DNA of 29,107 bases. Origin: a virus. The notes under the pieces were generated by a model. That model worked only from the letters and a program-made list of their open reading frames with translations, was not told the origin of the DNA and made no database searches. Position 1 is the first letter of the stretch. The number at the start of each line of letters is the position of its first letter. Positions 6,988-11,966 of this stretch are shown here, one piece after another. The stretch covers positions 1-29,107 of IMG/VR virus record IMGVR_UViG_3300006754_003315. One strand, given 5' to 3'. A program made the position numbers and the translations under genes.

Positions 6988-7386
6988 ATGAAGAAACTGT
7001 ACAAGTTTCATTGGGACTGCGGAAGACACGGTGATATACATGGGTTGTTTGTTGCCGAAGAAGAGGATGTAGAGCGGGCCGTAGGAGAAATAGTTTATTT
7101 TGGAGAGGCTTTAGGCAAGCACCCCGAGATCCGTGGCGAGCTTGATTGGGACGACCTAGAAGTTTTATCTGATGATCAAAAGAAGATAGAATGGCTAGTA
7201 GGGCTGATGGGGACAACAGATATTTCTGGTTCTAATCCGCTCGACTACATAAGAATTAACTGTGCCAAGTGCGGTTATGAGATTTGTGAAGACGGGGCAT
7301 GGTCTGAGCATCAAATAATCGACGAAGAATACTACTGTAAAGTGTATAATAAAGAAGACGATGAATGTCATCACGAGGTTTATTAA
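6988..7386 (+). CDS. Hypothetical acidic protein with CxxC
   Basis: 132 residues. The start ATG follows GAAAGGATCTTAAGC. The N-terminal part (MKKLYKFHWDCGRHGDIHGL) looks like a small alpha/beta domain. A late CAKCGYEIC motif plus a C-terminal CHHE could bind a metal. Strongly acidic overall. It overlaps the next ORF by one base (TAATG). Function unknown; the position inside the tRNA island may reflect early expression. Confidence 0.65.
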   Translation: MKKLYKFHWDCGRHGDIHGLFVAEEEDVERAVGEIVYFGEALGKHPEIRGELDWDDLEVLSDDQKKIEWLVGLMGTTDISGSNPLDYIRINCAKCGYEICEDGAWSEHQIIDEEYYCKVYNKEDDECHHEVY

Positions 7387-7589
7387 TGGAACATGCTATC
7401 TGGGTACTTGAAGCAATTATAAGAGGTGGTTTTAATGGTGATGATCCGCAGAATTGTCATCTAGCTCAGCTAGGACGCAACGAGCTATCTGAACTAAAGG
7501 ACTTGCTCGTCGAACTCAGAGACGAGGCTGCAAACGATGGAATGCCAGACCTAAGCGGTAGGATTCAGGCATTTATTACGGGGCTGTGA
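7386..7589 (+). CDS. Small helical hypothetical protein ending inside tRNA-Lys
   Basis: 67 residues from the ATG at 7386, which shares a base with the upstream stop; the longer start at 7365 would only deepen the overlap. Predicted all-helical and acidic (NELSELKDLLVELRDEA). The last three codons lie in tRNA-Lys, and the stop TGA is tRNA positions 8-10. Full-length translation and tRNA maturation therefore compete on the same RNA. Confidence 0.6.
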   Translation: MEHAIWVLEAIIRGGFNGDDPQNCHLAQLGRNELSELKDLLVELRDEAANDGMPDLSGRIQAFITGL

Positions 7590-7652
7590 CAGATAAGGTA
7601 ATGTACTTGACTTTTAATCAAGGCAATGTGGGCTCGATTCCCACCGGCCCCA
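7580..7652 (+). tRNA. tRNA-Lys(TTT)
   Basis: Acceptor GGGGCTG/CGGCCCC, D stem ACA/TGT, anticodon CTTGA-CTTTTAA-TCAAG (TTT), T arm GTGGG-CTCGATT-CCCAC, discriminator A. The 5' ten bases overlap the end of the preceding ORF. CCA is not encoded. Confidence 0.94.
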
Positions 7653-7663
7653 CTGTCAATCAT

Positions 7664-7735
7664 GGGCGGTTGATGAAATTGGGATCATCCTAGCCTTGCA
7701 AGCTGGTTTTACGGGTTCGAGTCCCGTACTGTCCA
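7664..7735 (+). tRNA. tRNA-Ala(TGC)
   Basis: Acceptor GGGCGGT/ACTGTCC keeps the G3-U70 pair that marks alanine. D stem ATGA/TCAT, anticodon CTAGC-CTTGCAA-GCTGG (TGC), T arm ACGGG/CCCGT, discriminator A. CCA is not encoded. Confidence 0.94.
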
Positions 7736-7736
7736 C

Positions 7737-7789
7737 TGCGGATAACCTGATCAGTGGCTACTCTTCATGGGGGTAGTCGTCCGCAACCA
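7737..7789 (+). tRNA. T-arm-less tRNA-like RNA with CAT anticodon and encoded CCA
   Basis: A 53-base element: acceptor TGCGGAT/GTCCGCA (7 bp), discriminator A and CCA. The single large hairpin GGCTACTC-TTCATGG-GGGTAGTC has a 7-base loop with U33 and anticodon CAT (Met, or Ile if modified). A small CTGATCAG palindrome sits where the D arm should be, and there is no T arm. Not a standard bacterial tRNA. Confidence 0.5.
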
Positions 7790-7905
7790 ATACGGCCTTT
7801 GAATGTAGGTCGGAACATTACCCTACCTTGGTCCTCTTTACAGAGTTAAATTGGCCAGCCAAGGTTCAGTTCAAGGGGCACGCAGGAACTCGTGAGCCTG
7901 CACAC
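7790..7905 (+). ncRNA. Structured non-coding spacer RNA before tRNA-Ile
   Basis: No ORF is supported. Several stems can form: AATGT/ACATT and GTAGG/CCTAC, which overlap and are mutually exclusive; CCTTGGT/GCCAAGG enclosing CTC/GAG; and GCAGG/CCTGC enclosing CTC/GAG. They may be processing signals or decayed tRNAs. Confidence 0.35.
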
Positions 7906-7978
7906 CGTACTCGCTGCATCGGTTATGCGGTTTTCCCTGATAAGGAAGACGTACTGTGTTCGACTCACAGGAGTACGA
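7906..7978 (+). tRNA. tRNA-Ile(GAT)
   Basis: Acceptor CGTACTC/GAGTACG, D stem TGCA/TGCG with a GG-containing loop, anticodon TTTCC-CTGATAA-GGAAG (GAT), T arm CTGTG-TTCGACT-CACAG, discriminator A. The first base C is unusual for bacteria. One extra base sits between D and anticodon stems. Confidence 0.85.
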
Positions 7979-8002
7979 CTTACTTAACAAAAGGAAGAAG
8001 AG

Positions 8003-8371
8003 ATGAATAAGAAAGACCTAAAGATTTCTTACTACAAAGGGAAAGGCCCTGGTGGTCAGAATAAGAATAAGGTAGAGACAGGATGTAGGATTGTTCATAT
8101 CCCCACAGGACTAAAGGTGGAGATAGACGAACAGCGTACCCGCAAGCAGAATCATCGCATAGCTCTTAAGCGTATCGAGGAAAAAATAAAAGAACAACAA
8201 GACGAGCAGCAGGCAGCAGAGAAGAAGGCGAGACGCGACGATAAGATTAAAAACACTCCAAGGATTCGCACATACGATTTCAAAAAGGGAATTGTCACGA
8301 ACCATACTAACGGCAAGACAGCTCCTTTGAAAGAAGTGCTAGAGAAAGGTAGGATTGATCTTCTACATTAA
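8003..8371 (+). CDS. GGQ release-factor-like peptidyl-tRNA hydrolase
   Basis: 122 residues. The catalytic loop GKGPGGQNKNK (GGQ at 17-19) followed by CRIVHIPTGLKVEIDEQRTR is the class I release-factor catalytic domain, which enters the peptidyl-transferase centre and hydrolyses peptidyl-tRNA. The C-terminus keeps PRIRTYDFKKGIVTNHT, like the end of RF1/RF2. The N-terminal domain and codon-recognition domain are absent, so it cannot read stop codons as RF1/RF2 do. That architecture resembles rescue factors (ArfB/YaeJ, PrfH relatives). The basic linker (KKARRDDKIKN) could touch rRNA. RBS AAGGAAGAAGAG precedes the ATG. With the tmRNA downstream it points to ribosome rescue. Confidence 0.88.
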   Translation: MNKKDLKISYYKGKGPGGQNKNKVETGCRIVHIPTGLKVEIDEQRTRKQNHRIALKRIEEKIKEQQDEQQAAEKKARRDDKIKNTPRIRTYDFKKGIVTNHTNGKTAPLKEVLEKGRIDLLH

Positions 8372-8388
8372 TTAAGGAGGCTGGCTCA

Positions 8389-8787
8389 ATGGCGGCACTG
8401 CTCCTATTGTTTTGTTTTGCATTACAACCCAACGAAGAAGTTGCCCTTGAAGAGACAGTAGATCTAATAGAGGTCAATCACTTTTATGATGATGAGGCTA
8501 GACTGGTCTTTGACCAAGCTATCTTCTATGACTGGTCCTGTTATTCCAACCGTTATCAAGTTAAAGCCTGGAGACTTTTGAAAGATAGATCCCAAATTCC
8601 AACGTACAATTATCAGACGGGACTTTACGAGTGTATATGGATGGATGGGAAATTACTTAGAAGAATAAAATGTAAGATAGTACGCGAGTCTTGGACCCAG
8701 GAAGATCCTGAAATACAAGAGAGGCTACTCTTACCAAAAGAATATAGAAAAGGACTAAGAAAACTTAGGGAAATAAAGAAGAAGTAG
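8389..8787 (+). CDS. Hypothetical protein with hydrophobic N-terminus
   Basis: 132 residues, strong RBS AAGGAGG. Residues 1-14 (MAALLLLFCFALQP) are hydrophobic without basic residues, so they may be a weak signal sequence or lipoprotein-like anchor (a Cys is at 9). The rest is mixed and charged, with aromatic DWSCYSNRYQVKAWRLL and a basic C-terminus (KGLRKLREIKKK). It directly precedes an HNH remnant whose frame overlaps its last codons. Function unknown. Confidence 0.6.
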   Translation: MAALLLLFCFALQPNEEVALEETVDLIEVNHFYDDEARLVFDQAIFYDWSCYSNRYQVKAWRLLKDRSQIPTYNYQTGLYECIWMDGKLLRRIKCKIVRESWTQEDPEIQERLLLPKEYRKGLRKLREIKKK

Positions 8788-8863
8788 AATACTAGAAGAG
8801 ATAAAAAAGTGTGAAGTTCTATGTGCTAATTGTCATAGAAAAGAACATAAAGCGGGCGATTAA
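8777..8863 (+). pseudogene. C-terminal remnant of an HNH endonuclease, ending in tRNA-Val
   Basis: The frame from 8777 reads RRSRILEEIKKCEVLCANCH and then RKEHKAGD. The CEVLCANCHRKEH core is the typical zinc-binding C-terminus of small phage HNH endonucleases. No start codon or catalytic N-terminal part is present: TAA at 8774 closes the frame. Its stop TAA lies at tRNA-Val positions 8-10. A second remnant of the same kind ends in tRNA-Gly at 11090. Confidence 0.7.
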
Positions 8864-8926
8864 CTCAGCGGCTAGAGTGTTTGGCTTACATCCAAATGGT
8901 CGGGGGTTCGAATCCCTCATTGCCCA
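8854..8926 (+). tRNA. tRNA-Val(TAC)
   Basis: Acceptor GGGCGAT/ATTGCCC, D stem ACTC/GAGT, anticodon TTTGG-CTTACAT-CCAAA (TAC), T arm GGGGG/CCCTC with TTCGAAT, discriminator A. The 5' end overlaps the HNH remnant. CCA is not encoded. Confidence 0.95.
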
Positions 8927-8929
8927 CTA

Positions 8930-9187
8930 CCCCGAAGGCCGTTCAATTCGACCGTGACCTTGGTGAACCTCTAGGACGGGTCGCGACCGTGTACGTTTTG
9001 GGCAGGGGACAATTTATTAGCGAAGACTACTAGGATGTGGGCTTAGAAGCAGCCATCATTTAAAGAGTGATTCCCTTCCGTAGAAAGAAGGGGGCGTATG
9101 GTAACAACCAACTCTCGCGGAAAGCATGTGCGGGGGCGTCATGCGAACATGCAGCATGGTCTTTGGCGTAGTAGCACACTGGTATAG
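8930..9187 (+). ncRNA. Structured RNA containing a 23S rRNA GTPase-associated-centre mimic
   Basis: Bases 9032-9066 match E. coli 23S positions 1054-1088 at 34 of 35 sites, as I recall that sequence, including TTAGAAGCA with A1067. Bases 9166-9183 match 1091-1108 at 16 of 18 sites, including A1095. The closing helix H42 is kept by pairing rather than identity: ACTAG (9029-9033) with CTGGT (9179-9183). A 99-base insert (9067-9165) replaces two bases in H44 and has its own stems (CCCTTC/GAAGGG, GCATGT/ACATGC, AGAGT/ACTCT). Upstream, CCCC (about 8931) can pair with GGGG (about 9005), enclosing more hairpins. In ribosomes this fold binds uL11 and recruits bL12 and translational GTPases. The boundaries are estimates; the role is unknown. 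Confidence 0.8.
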
Positions 9188-9197
9188 CTAATAACAC

Positions 9198-9272
9198 GGT
9201 GCCGTATCCCAACTGGTAGAGGAACAAGACTTAAAATCTTGTAGTTTGTGGGTTCGACCCCCACCGGCATCA
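9198..9272 (+). tRNA. tRNA-Leu(TAA), short variable loop
   Basis: Acceptor GGTGCCG/CGGCATC, D stem TCC/GGA with CTGGTAGA, anticodon CAAGA-CTTAAAA-TCTTG (TAA), T arm GTGGG-TTCGACC-CCCAC, discriminator A. The variable region is only TAGTTT, not the long class II arm usual for leucine. It starts 11 bases after the rRNA-like element. Confidence 0.92.
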
Positions 9273-9371
9273 CTAAATGAGATACCCTGATTGGCGAGGA
9301 TTGGCAATCTGGACTTGTGATATTTTAATTTGTTGGATAGACTTAATACTTAGGGGACTAGGTATTCGTTA

Positions 9372-9445
9372 GGTGTGGTATCCCAACAGGTAGAGGAGCT
9401 AAGCTCAAACCTTAGTAGTTGAGGGTTCGACCCCCTCCCACACCA
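9372..9445 (+). tRNA. tRNA-Leu(CAA), short variable loop
   Basis: Acceptor GGTGTGG/CCACACC, D arm TCCCAACAGGTAGAGGA, anticodon CTAAG-CTCAAAC-CTTAG (CAA), variable TAGTT, T arm GAGGG-TTCGACC-CCCTC, discriminator A. Same D-arm type as the TAA and TAG leucine tRNAs, so the three likely arose by duplication. Confidence 0.92.
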
Positions 9446-9450
9446 CTCAT

Positions 9451-9524
9451 GGTACGGTACGCCAACTGGCAGAGCGACTAGTTTTAGGAACTAGTGTTTG
9501 AGGGTTCGACTCCCTCCCGTACTA
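9451..9524 (+). tRNA. tRNA-Leu(TAG), short variable loop
   Basis: Acceptor GGTACGG/CCGTACT (G1-U72), D arm CGCCAACTGGCAGAGCGA, anticodon CTAGT-TTTAGGA-ACTAG (TAG), variable TGTTT, T arm GAGGG-TTCGACT-CCCTC, discriminator A. CCA is not encoded. Confidence 0.92.
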
Positions 9525-9529
9525 CTAAT

Positions 9530-9615
9530 GGAGGGTAACCAAATTGGCTACGGAAGCTGCTTGCTAAGCAGTAGCCCCTAAGACGGGTTGGCGGGTTCGA
9601 TTCCCTCACCCTCCG
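9530..9615 (+). tRNA. tRNA-Ser(GCT)
   Basis: Acceptor GGAGGGT/ACCCTCC with discriminator G, anticodon GCTGC-TTGCTAA-GCAGT (GCT). The long variable region GCCCCTAAGACGGG is shared with tRNA-Ser(TGA). T loop TTCGATT. Confidence 0.92.
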
Positions 9616-9646
9616 CTTACTTACTTGGAACTCGAAAGGACAGGAC

Positions 9647-9982
9647 ATGCCTTACATCCCACAGGAACATAGAAACTTAATAGACGATAGTATTGATGTA
9701 TTAATAGAAGATTCTCTTCACGTCCCAAAGGAAAAAAGAGGAGGTGCTCTGAACTATATCATCTGTCGATTGACGTTGGGGATTTTAGACCCTCGTGGAT
9801 ATACCGAACTAAGTAATGCGTTAGGTCATATCTCTTCTGCCGAAACTGAGATCAGACGTAGGCTCTTGGACCCGTATGAGGATAAATGCATAGTTGATAA
9901 TGGAGACTTAGATGACATTAAAAACCTGTGTGAAATTGCATTGGAGGACTTAGAACGTTCTCAAATGGGCTTGAAAAGATGA
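9647..9982 (+). CDS. Small protein resembling DUF6899-type phage proteins
   Basis: 111 residues, RBS GAAAGGACAGGAC. The pattern MPYIPQEHRNLID at the N-terminus, GALNYIICRLTLGIL in the middle and RLLDPYEDKCIVDNGDL late matches, from memory, the small DUF6899-like family, found in phages and microbes without known function (members usually show PYEDxKIxENGD). All-helical and cytosolic. The last codon region overlaps the next ATG by 4 bases. Confidence 0.7.
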   Translation: MPYIPQEHRNLIDDSIDVLIEDSLHVPKEKRGGALNYIICRLTLGILDPRGYTELSNALGHISSAETEIRRRLLDPYEDKCIVDNGDLDDIKNLCEIALEDLERSQMGLKR

Positions 9983-10167
9983 CTATCTCACAGGAATATT
10001 TTGAAGCTTTAGAGCCTTTTGACCGTGGTTACGTGGTATACTTATATGGAAGACGAGACGACGAGCCTAATATTCCTAACGAAGAAGAACCTCCTTACGA
10101 GCTAGGGAGTATAGAATACACTCAGTATCTATCTGGAAAAAGACAAGCAATTTCAGCAACAGGATAA
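9979..10167 (+). CDS. Small acidic hypothetical protein
   Basis: 62 residues, coupled to the previous gene by an ATGA overlap. Acidic and proline-rich in the middle (DEPNIPNEEEPPYELGS). No motif, membrane segment or metal site. Probably an accessory early protein. Confidence 0.55.
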   Translation: MTISQEYFEALEPFDRGYVVYLYGRRDDEPNIPNEEEPPYELGSIEYTQYLSGKRQAISATG

Positions 10168-10173
10168 TTTATT

Positions 10174-10491
10174 ATGACAGATACACTAGAAACTACTCAA
10201 CTATACCGCTTTCGCATTTGGAAAGAGGTAGGTTCCGATGAATACAGTATGGACGATGACGTTTATACGAACGAGGTTCCGCTGGAATTTATTGAGAAAT
10301 TTAATCAGTCGGGCAAGGTCTTTACTATCTTCGCAGATTCAGGATCTATTGATAATGCCGAGGGGCCTGTCCTCTTAATTCTAAGTCAAGATAAAGAAAG
10401 TATGAAGTCTTATATGGCTGGCTTTTTCTTGATGCAAAAGCTAGATGAGATATTTGAGTCTGGACTAGAAAACATAGAGATTAGAGAATAA
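10174..10491 (+). CDS. Hypothetical acidic protein
   Basis: 105 residues, acidic. Alternating strands (LYRFRIWKEV, then KVFTIFADS, then PVLLILSQD) and a C-terminal helix (SYMAGFFLMQKLDEIF) suggest a small alpha/beta fold. The RBS is weak (AGGATAATTTATT), so translation may depend on the gene 6 bases upstream. It ends just before tRNA-Arg. No family recognised. Confidence 0.58.
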   Translation: MTDTLETTQLYRFRIWKEVGSDEYSMDDDVYTNEVPLEFIEKFNQSGKVFTIFADSGSIDNAEGPVLLILSQDKESMKSYMAGFFLMQKLDEIFESGLENIEIRE

Positions 10492-10496
10492 TATTT

Positions 10497-10569
10497 GGGC
10501 GATGAGTGTGACGGAATAGCACGCTAGTCTACGGAACTAGAAGAAGGGGTTCGACTCCCTTATTGCCTA
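10497..10569 (+). tRNA. tRNA-Arg(ACG)
   Basis: Acceptor GGGCGAT/ATTGCCT, D stem GTGT/GCAC, anticodon CTAGT-CTACGGA-ACTAG (ACG, wobble A that would need deamination to inosine by host TadA), T arm AGGGG/CCCTT, discriminator A. Confidence 0.92.
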
Positions 10570-10596
10570 CTTCACTAACGTGATAAGGAGAATTTG

Positions 10597-10641
10597 ATGA
10601 ATACCTTAACTTTTGGTGAACTTGAAGAAGTGCTGTGGTAG
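10597..10641 (+). CDS. 14-codon ORF with strong RBS (leader peptide candidate)
   Basis: Reads MNTLTFGELEEVLW. It follows AAGGAGAATTTG, one of the better ribosome-binding sites in the island, and stops just where a strongly structured non-coding stretch begins. It may be a leader peptide or a truncated gene. Confidence 0.4.
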   Translation: MNTLTFGELEEVLW

Positions 10642-10852
10642 CGGGGGCGTCTATGGACGCTGTGAGCGGTTGTATGGCTTATTCGGACGCTGAAAAGTTT
10701 TCGTTAAGTCAGGATGACTAAGAGTGATGATAAGGCTCGGCATCTGTTCTAGAAGGATGCGAAATTCGGTACGTTGTAGCCGACGTTTAAATAAGAATGT
10801 GGGAGGACTTTATGAGGGTCCGTTAGTACCACCAGCCGAGGCGGGCTTTAAC
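10642..10852 (+). ncRNA. Structured non-coding stretch, function unknown
   Basis: No ORF is supported. Visible stems: GCGTC/GACGC near 10648, AGTC/GACT near 10712, GCATC/GATGC near 10740-10760 inside GGCT/AGCC, GGAC/GTCC near 10805, and CCGTTA/TAACGG (about 10820-10853) enclosing AGCC/GGGCT. The first hairpin contains GCGGGGGCGTC, also found in the insert of the rRNA-like RNA at about 9130. Confidence 0.4.
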
Positions 10853-10925
10853 GGGAGTGTGGCAGATAAGGTAATGCACTTGGCTCTTAACCAAGATAAT
10901 GTGGGTTCGATTCCCACCGCTCTCA
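10853..10925 (+). tRNA. tRNA-Lys(CTT)
   Basis: Acceptor GGGAGTG/CGCTCTC, D stem GCA/TGC, anticodon CTTGG-CTCTTAA-CCAAG (CTT), T arm GTGGG-TTCGATT-CCCAC, discriminator A. Close in sequence to tRNA-Lys(TTT) at 7580, a likely duplicate. Confidence 0.94.
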
Positions 10926-10950
10926 CTGAAACGTTGATAAACGGACATAG

Positions 10951-10975
10951 GTGGGTTCGATTCCCACGCAGATCA
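10951..10975 (+). pseudogene. Orphan 3' tRNA half
   Basis: T arm GTGGG-TTCGATT-CCCAC followed by GCAGATC and A has the layout of a tRNA 3' end. The complementary 5' acceptor strand (GATCTGC) is not found nearby; only a small CGTT-GATA-AACG hairpin precedes it. Likely a recombination remnant of a Lys-type tRNA T arm. Confidence 0.55.
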
Positions 10976-10990
10976 TAGGCTGACGGGCCT

Positions 10991-11090
10991 ACCTCAAGAC
11001 GTTGGGGGCGTTTCCAAAATCTTCAAAGAAATTGAAAAATGTGTAGTTCTATGTGCCAACTGTCACGCAAAGGAACATTGGCAAGATTAG
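10991..11090 (+). pseudogene. C-terminal remnant of a second HNH endonuclease, ending in tRNA-Gly
   Basis: After a TGA in the same frame at 10982, the frame reads KIFKEIEKCVVLCANCHAKE, then HWQD and stop TAG at 11088-11090. CVVLCANCHAKEH is the HNH C-terminal zinc motif. The catalytic region is missing. The stop is formed by tRNA-Gly positions 8-10, as at the first remnant. The two remnants share sequence but are not identical. Confidence 0.68.
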
Positions 11091-11151
11091 TTTAGTGGTA
11101 AAACATTTGACTTCCACTCAAAGGTCATCGGTTCGATTCCGATATCTTGCA
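11081..11151 (+). tRNA. tRNA-Gly(TCC)
   Basis: Acceptor GCAAGAT/ATCTTGC, anticodon TTTGA-CTTCCAC-TCAAA (TCC), T arm ATCGG-TTCGATT-CCGAT, discriminator A. The D arm TAGTTTAGTGGTAAAAC is the usual glycine type. The 5' ten bases overlap the HNH remnant. Confidence 0.95.
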
Positions 11152-11169
11152 CTCTATAAAGGTGATGTA

Positions 11170-11499
11170 ATGAAGAAGCTACTTTTAATCTTGTTCTTTT
11201 TCTTTGTCCAATTGATGTTCTTTTCCCTTGGCTTCTTTGCAAGCGATGCCTTTGGTCAGCACCATCACAACGGACACTGGCACGCACATCCCCACGCAGG
11301 GCTACACAGGCATGGGCCTGTGATCGCCTATCGCCCAGTTGTTACTTGGTATCCAACCGGGACATACATGAGTATCGGGCCAACTTACATCTCGCCACAG
11401 AGGTATGTAAGATTTGGCGTTAATGTTAATTTTTCTCAGTACCGGGGATATAGTACGTTCGATTTTAGAGCTGGAAAAACACGGTACTATCGGAGGTAG
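11170..11499 (+). CDS. Exported histidine-rich small protein
   Basis: 109 residues from the ATG at 11170; an upstream extension to 11053 would read through tRNA-Gly and is rejected. A clear signal peptide covers residues 1 to about 28 (MKKLLLILFFFFVQ, then a cleavage region near SDAFGQ). A His-rich stretch follows (HHHNGHWHAHPHAGLHRHG), able to bind Zn, Ni or Cu. The remainder is Tyr/Arg-rich beta-type sequence. Likely periplasmic or cell-surface; role unknown (metal handling or envelope modification are guesses). Confidence 0.7.
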   Translation: MKKLLLILFFFFVQLMFFSLGFFASDAFGQHHHNGHWHAHPHAGLHRHGPVIAYRPVVTWYPTGTYMSIGPTYISPQRYVRFGVNVNFSQYRGYSTFDFRAGKTRYYRR

Positions 11500-11503
11500 T
11501 ATT

Positions 11504-11695
11504 ATGAATACTATTAATGTTGCACTTAAGTGCGGTAAGACATTCGAACATAAGAATGCACGCAGACGCCTACTTTCCCTTCCGTTTTGGTTGGTGATCG
11601 TAGAGCATGATGAACACGGTCATAAAATGGTACACTGGTATCAAAGACGAGAGGTTTGTCATTGGAGCAAGCAAGTCAAGGATCATAGTCATTAA
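11504..11695 (+). CDS. Small basic hypothetical protein
   Basis: 63 residues with RBS GGAGGTAG. Basic and His-rich C-terminus (EHDEHGHKMVHWYQRRE). The short hydrophobic piece LLSLPFWLVIVE is too short for a firm membrane prediction. Its last 89 bases overlap the next ORF in another frame. Function unknown. Confidence 0.55.
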   Translation: MNTINVALKCGKTFEHKNARRRLLSLPFWLVIVEHDEHGHKMVHWYQRREVCHWSKQVKDHSH

Positions 11696-11966
11696 AAACA
11701 ACAGGAAAACTCAACGACAAGATATTGTTGAGAGAGTTAGGGGCTGGTTAAAGCCTGAAGGTATCGAACTTTTCCGTGACTACTATAGAGAGTATGGCAG
11801 AGTTGATCCTGTAATCTTTAACGGGGCAGTCCCTCACCCTGTTCATTTTCGAGAGGGTATGGCTGTTAGGAATCAGATTCGCAAGATGTTTCCTGGCGAC
11901 TTTACCGATCACGAACTTGATGATATGTGGGTAGGAATTGTTAGAGAAGCAATTGAGGAAGAATAG
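11607..11966 (+). CDS. Hypothetical protein overlapping its neighbour by 89 bases
   Basis: 119 residues from the first ATG. A basic strand-rich N-terminus (RFVIGASKSRIIVIKNNRK) precedes a helical part (IVERVRGWLKPEGIELFRD) and an acidic end. The start is uncertain, because no RBS or later ATG marks a shorter form before the overlap ends. Both overlapping frames read as protein-like. The stop is immediately followed by tRNA-Gly(GCC). Confidence 0.58.
   Translation: MMNTVIKWYTGIKDERFVIGASKSRIIVIKNNRKTQRQDIVERVRGWLKPEGIELFRDYYREYGRVDPVIFNGAVPHPVHFREGMAVRNQIRKMFPGDFTDHELDDMWVGIVREAIEEE

Noticed and set aside
7828-8010. 60-codon ORF over tRNA-Ile
   Set aside because: It runs through the complete tRNA-Ile and neighbouring stems; no RBS or protein-like signal supports it.
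8930-9187. A real 23S rRNA gene fragment from host contamination or assembly error
   Set aside because: Only the minimal H42-H44 domain matches; flanks and the 99-base insert are unlike 23S, and the closing stem uses changed but paired bases.
9277-9372. 31-codon ORF between two leucine tRNAs (start MRYPDWRGLAIW)
   Set aside because: It is hydrophobic and complete but has no ribosome-binding site; too short to support on its own.
10724-10978. 84-codon ORF over tRNA-Lys(CTT)
   Set aside because: It reads through a full tRNA and the tRNA half; the composition is not protein-like.
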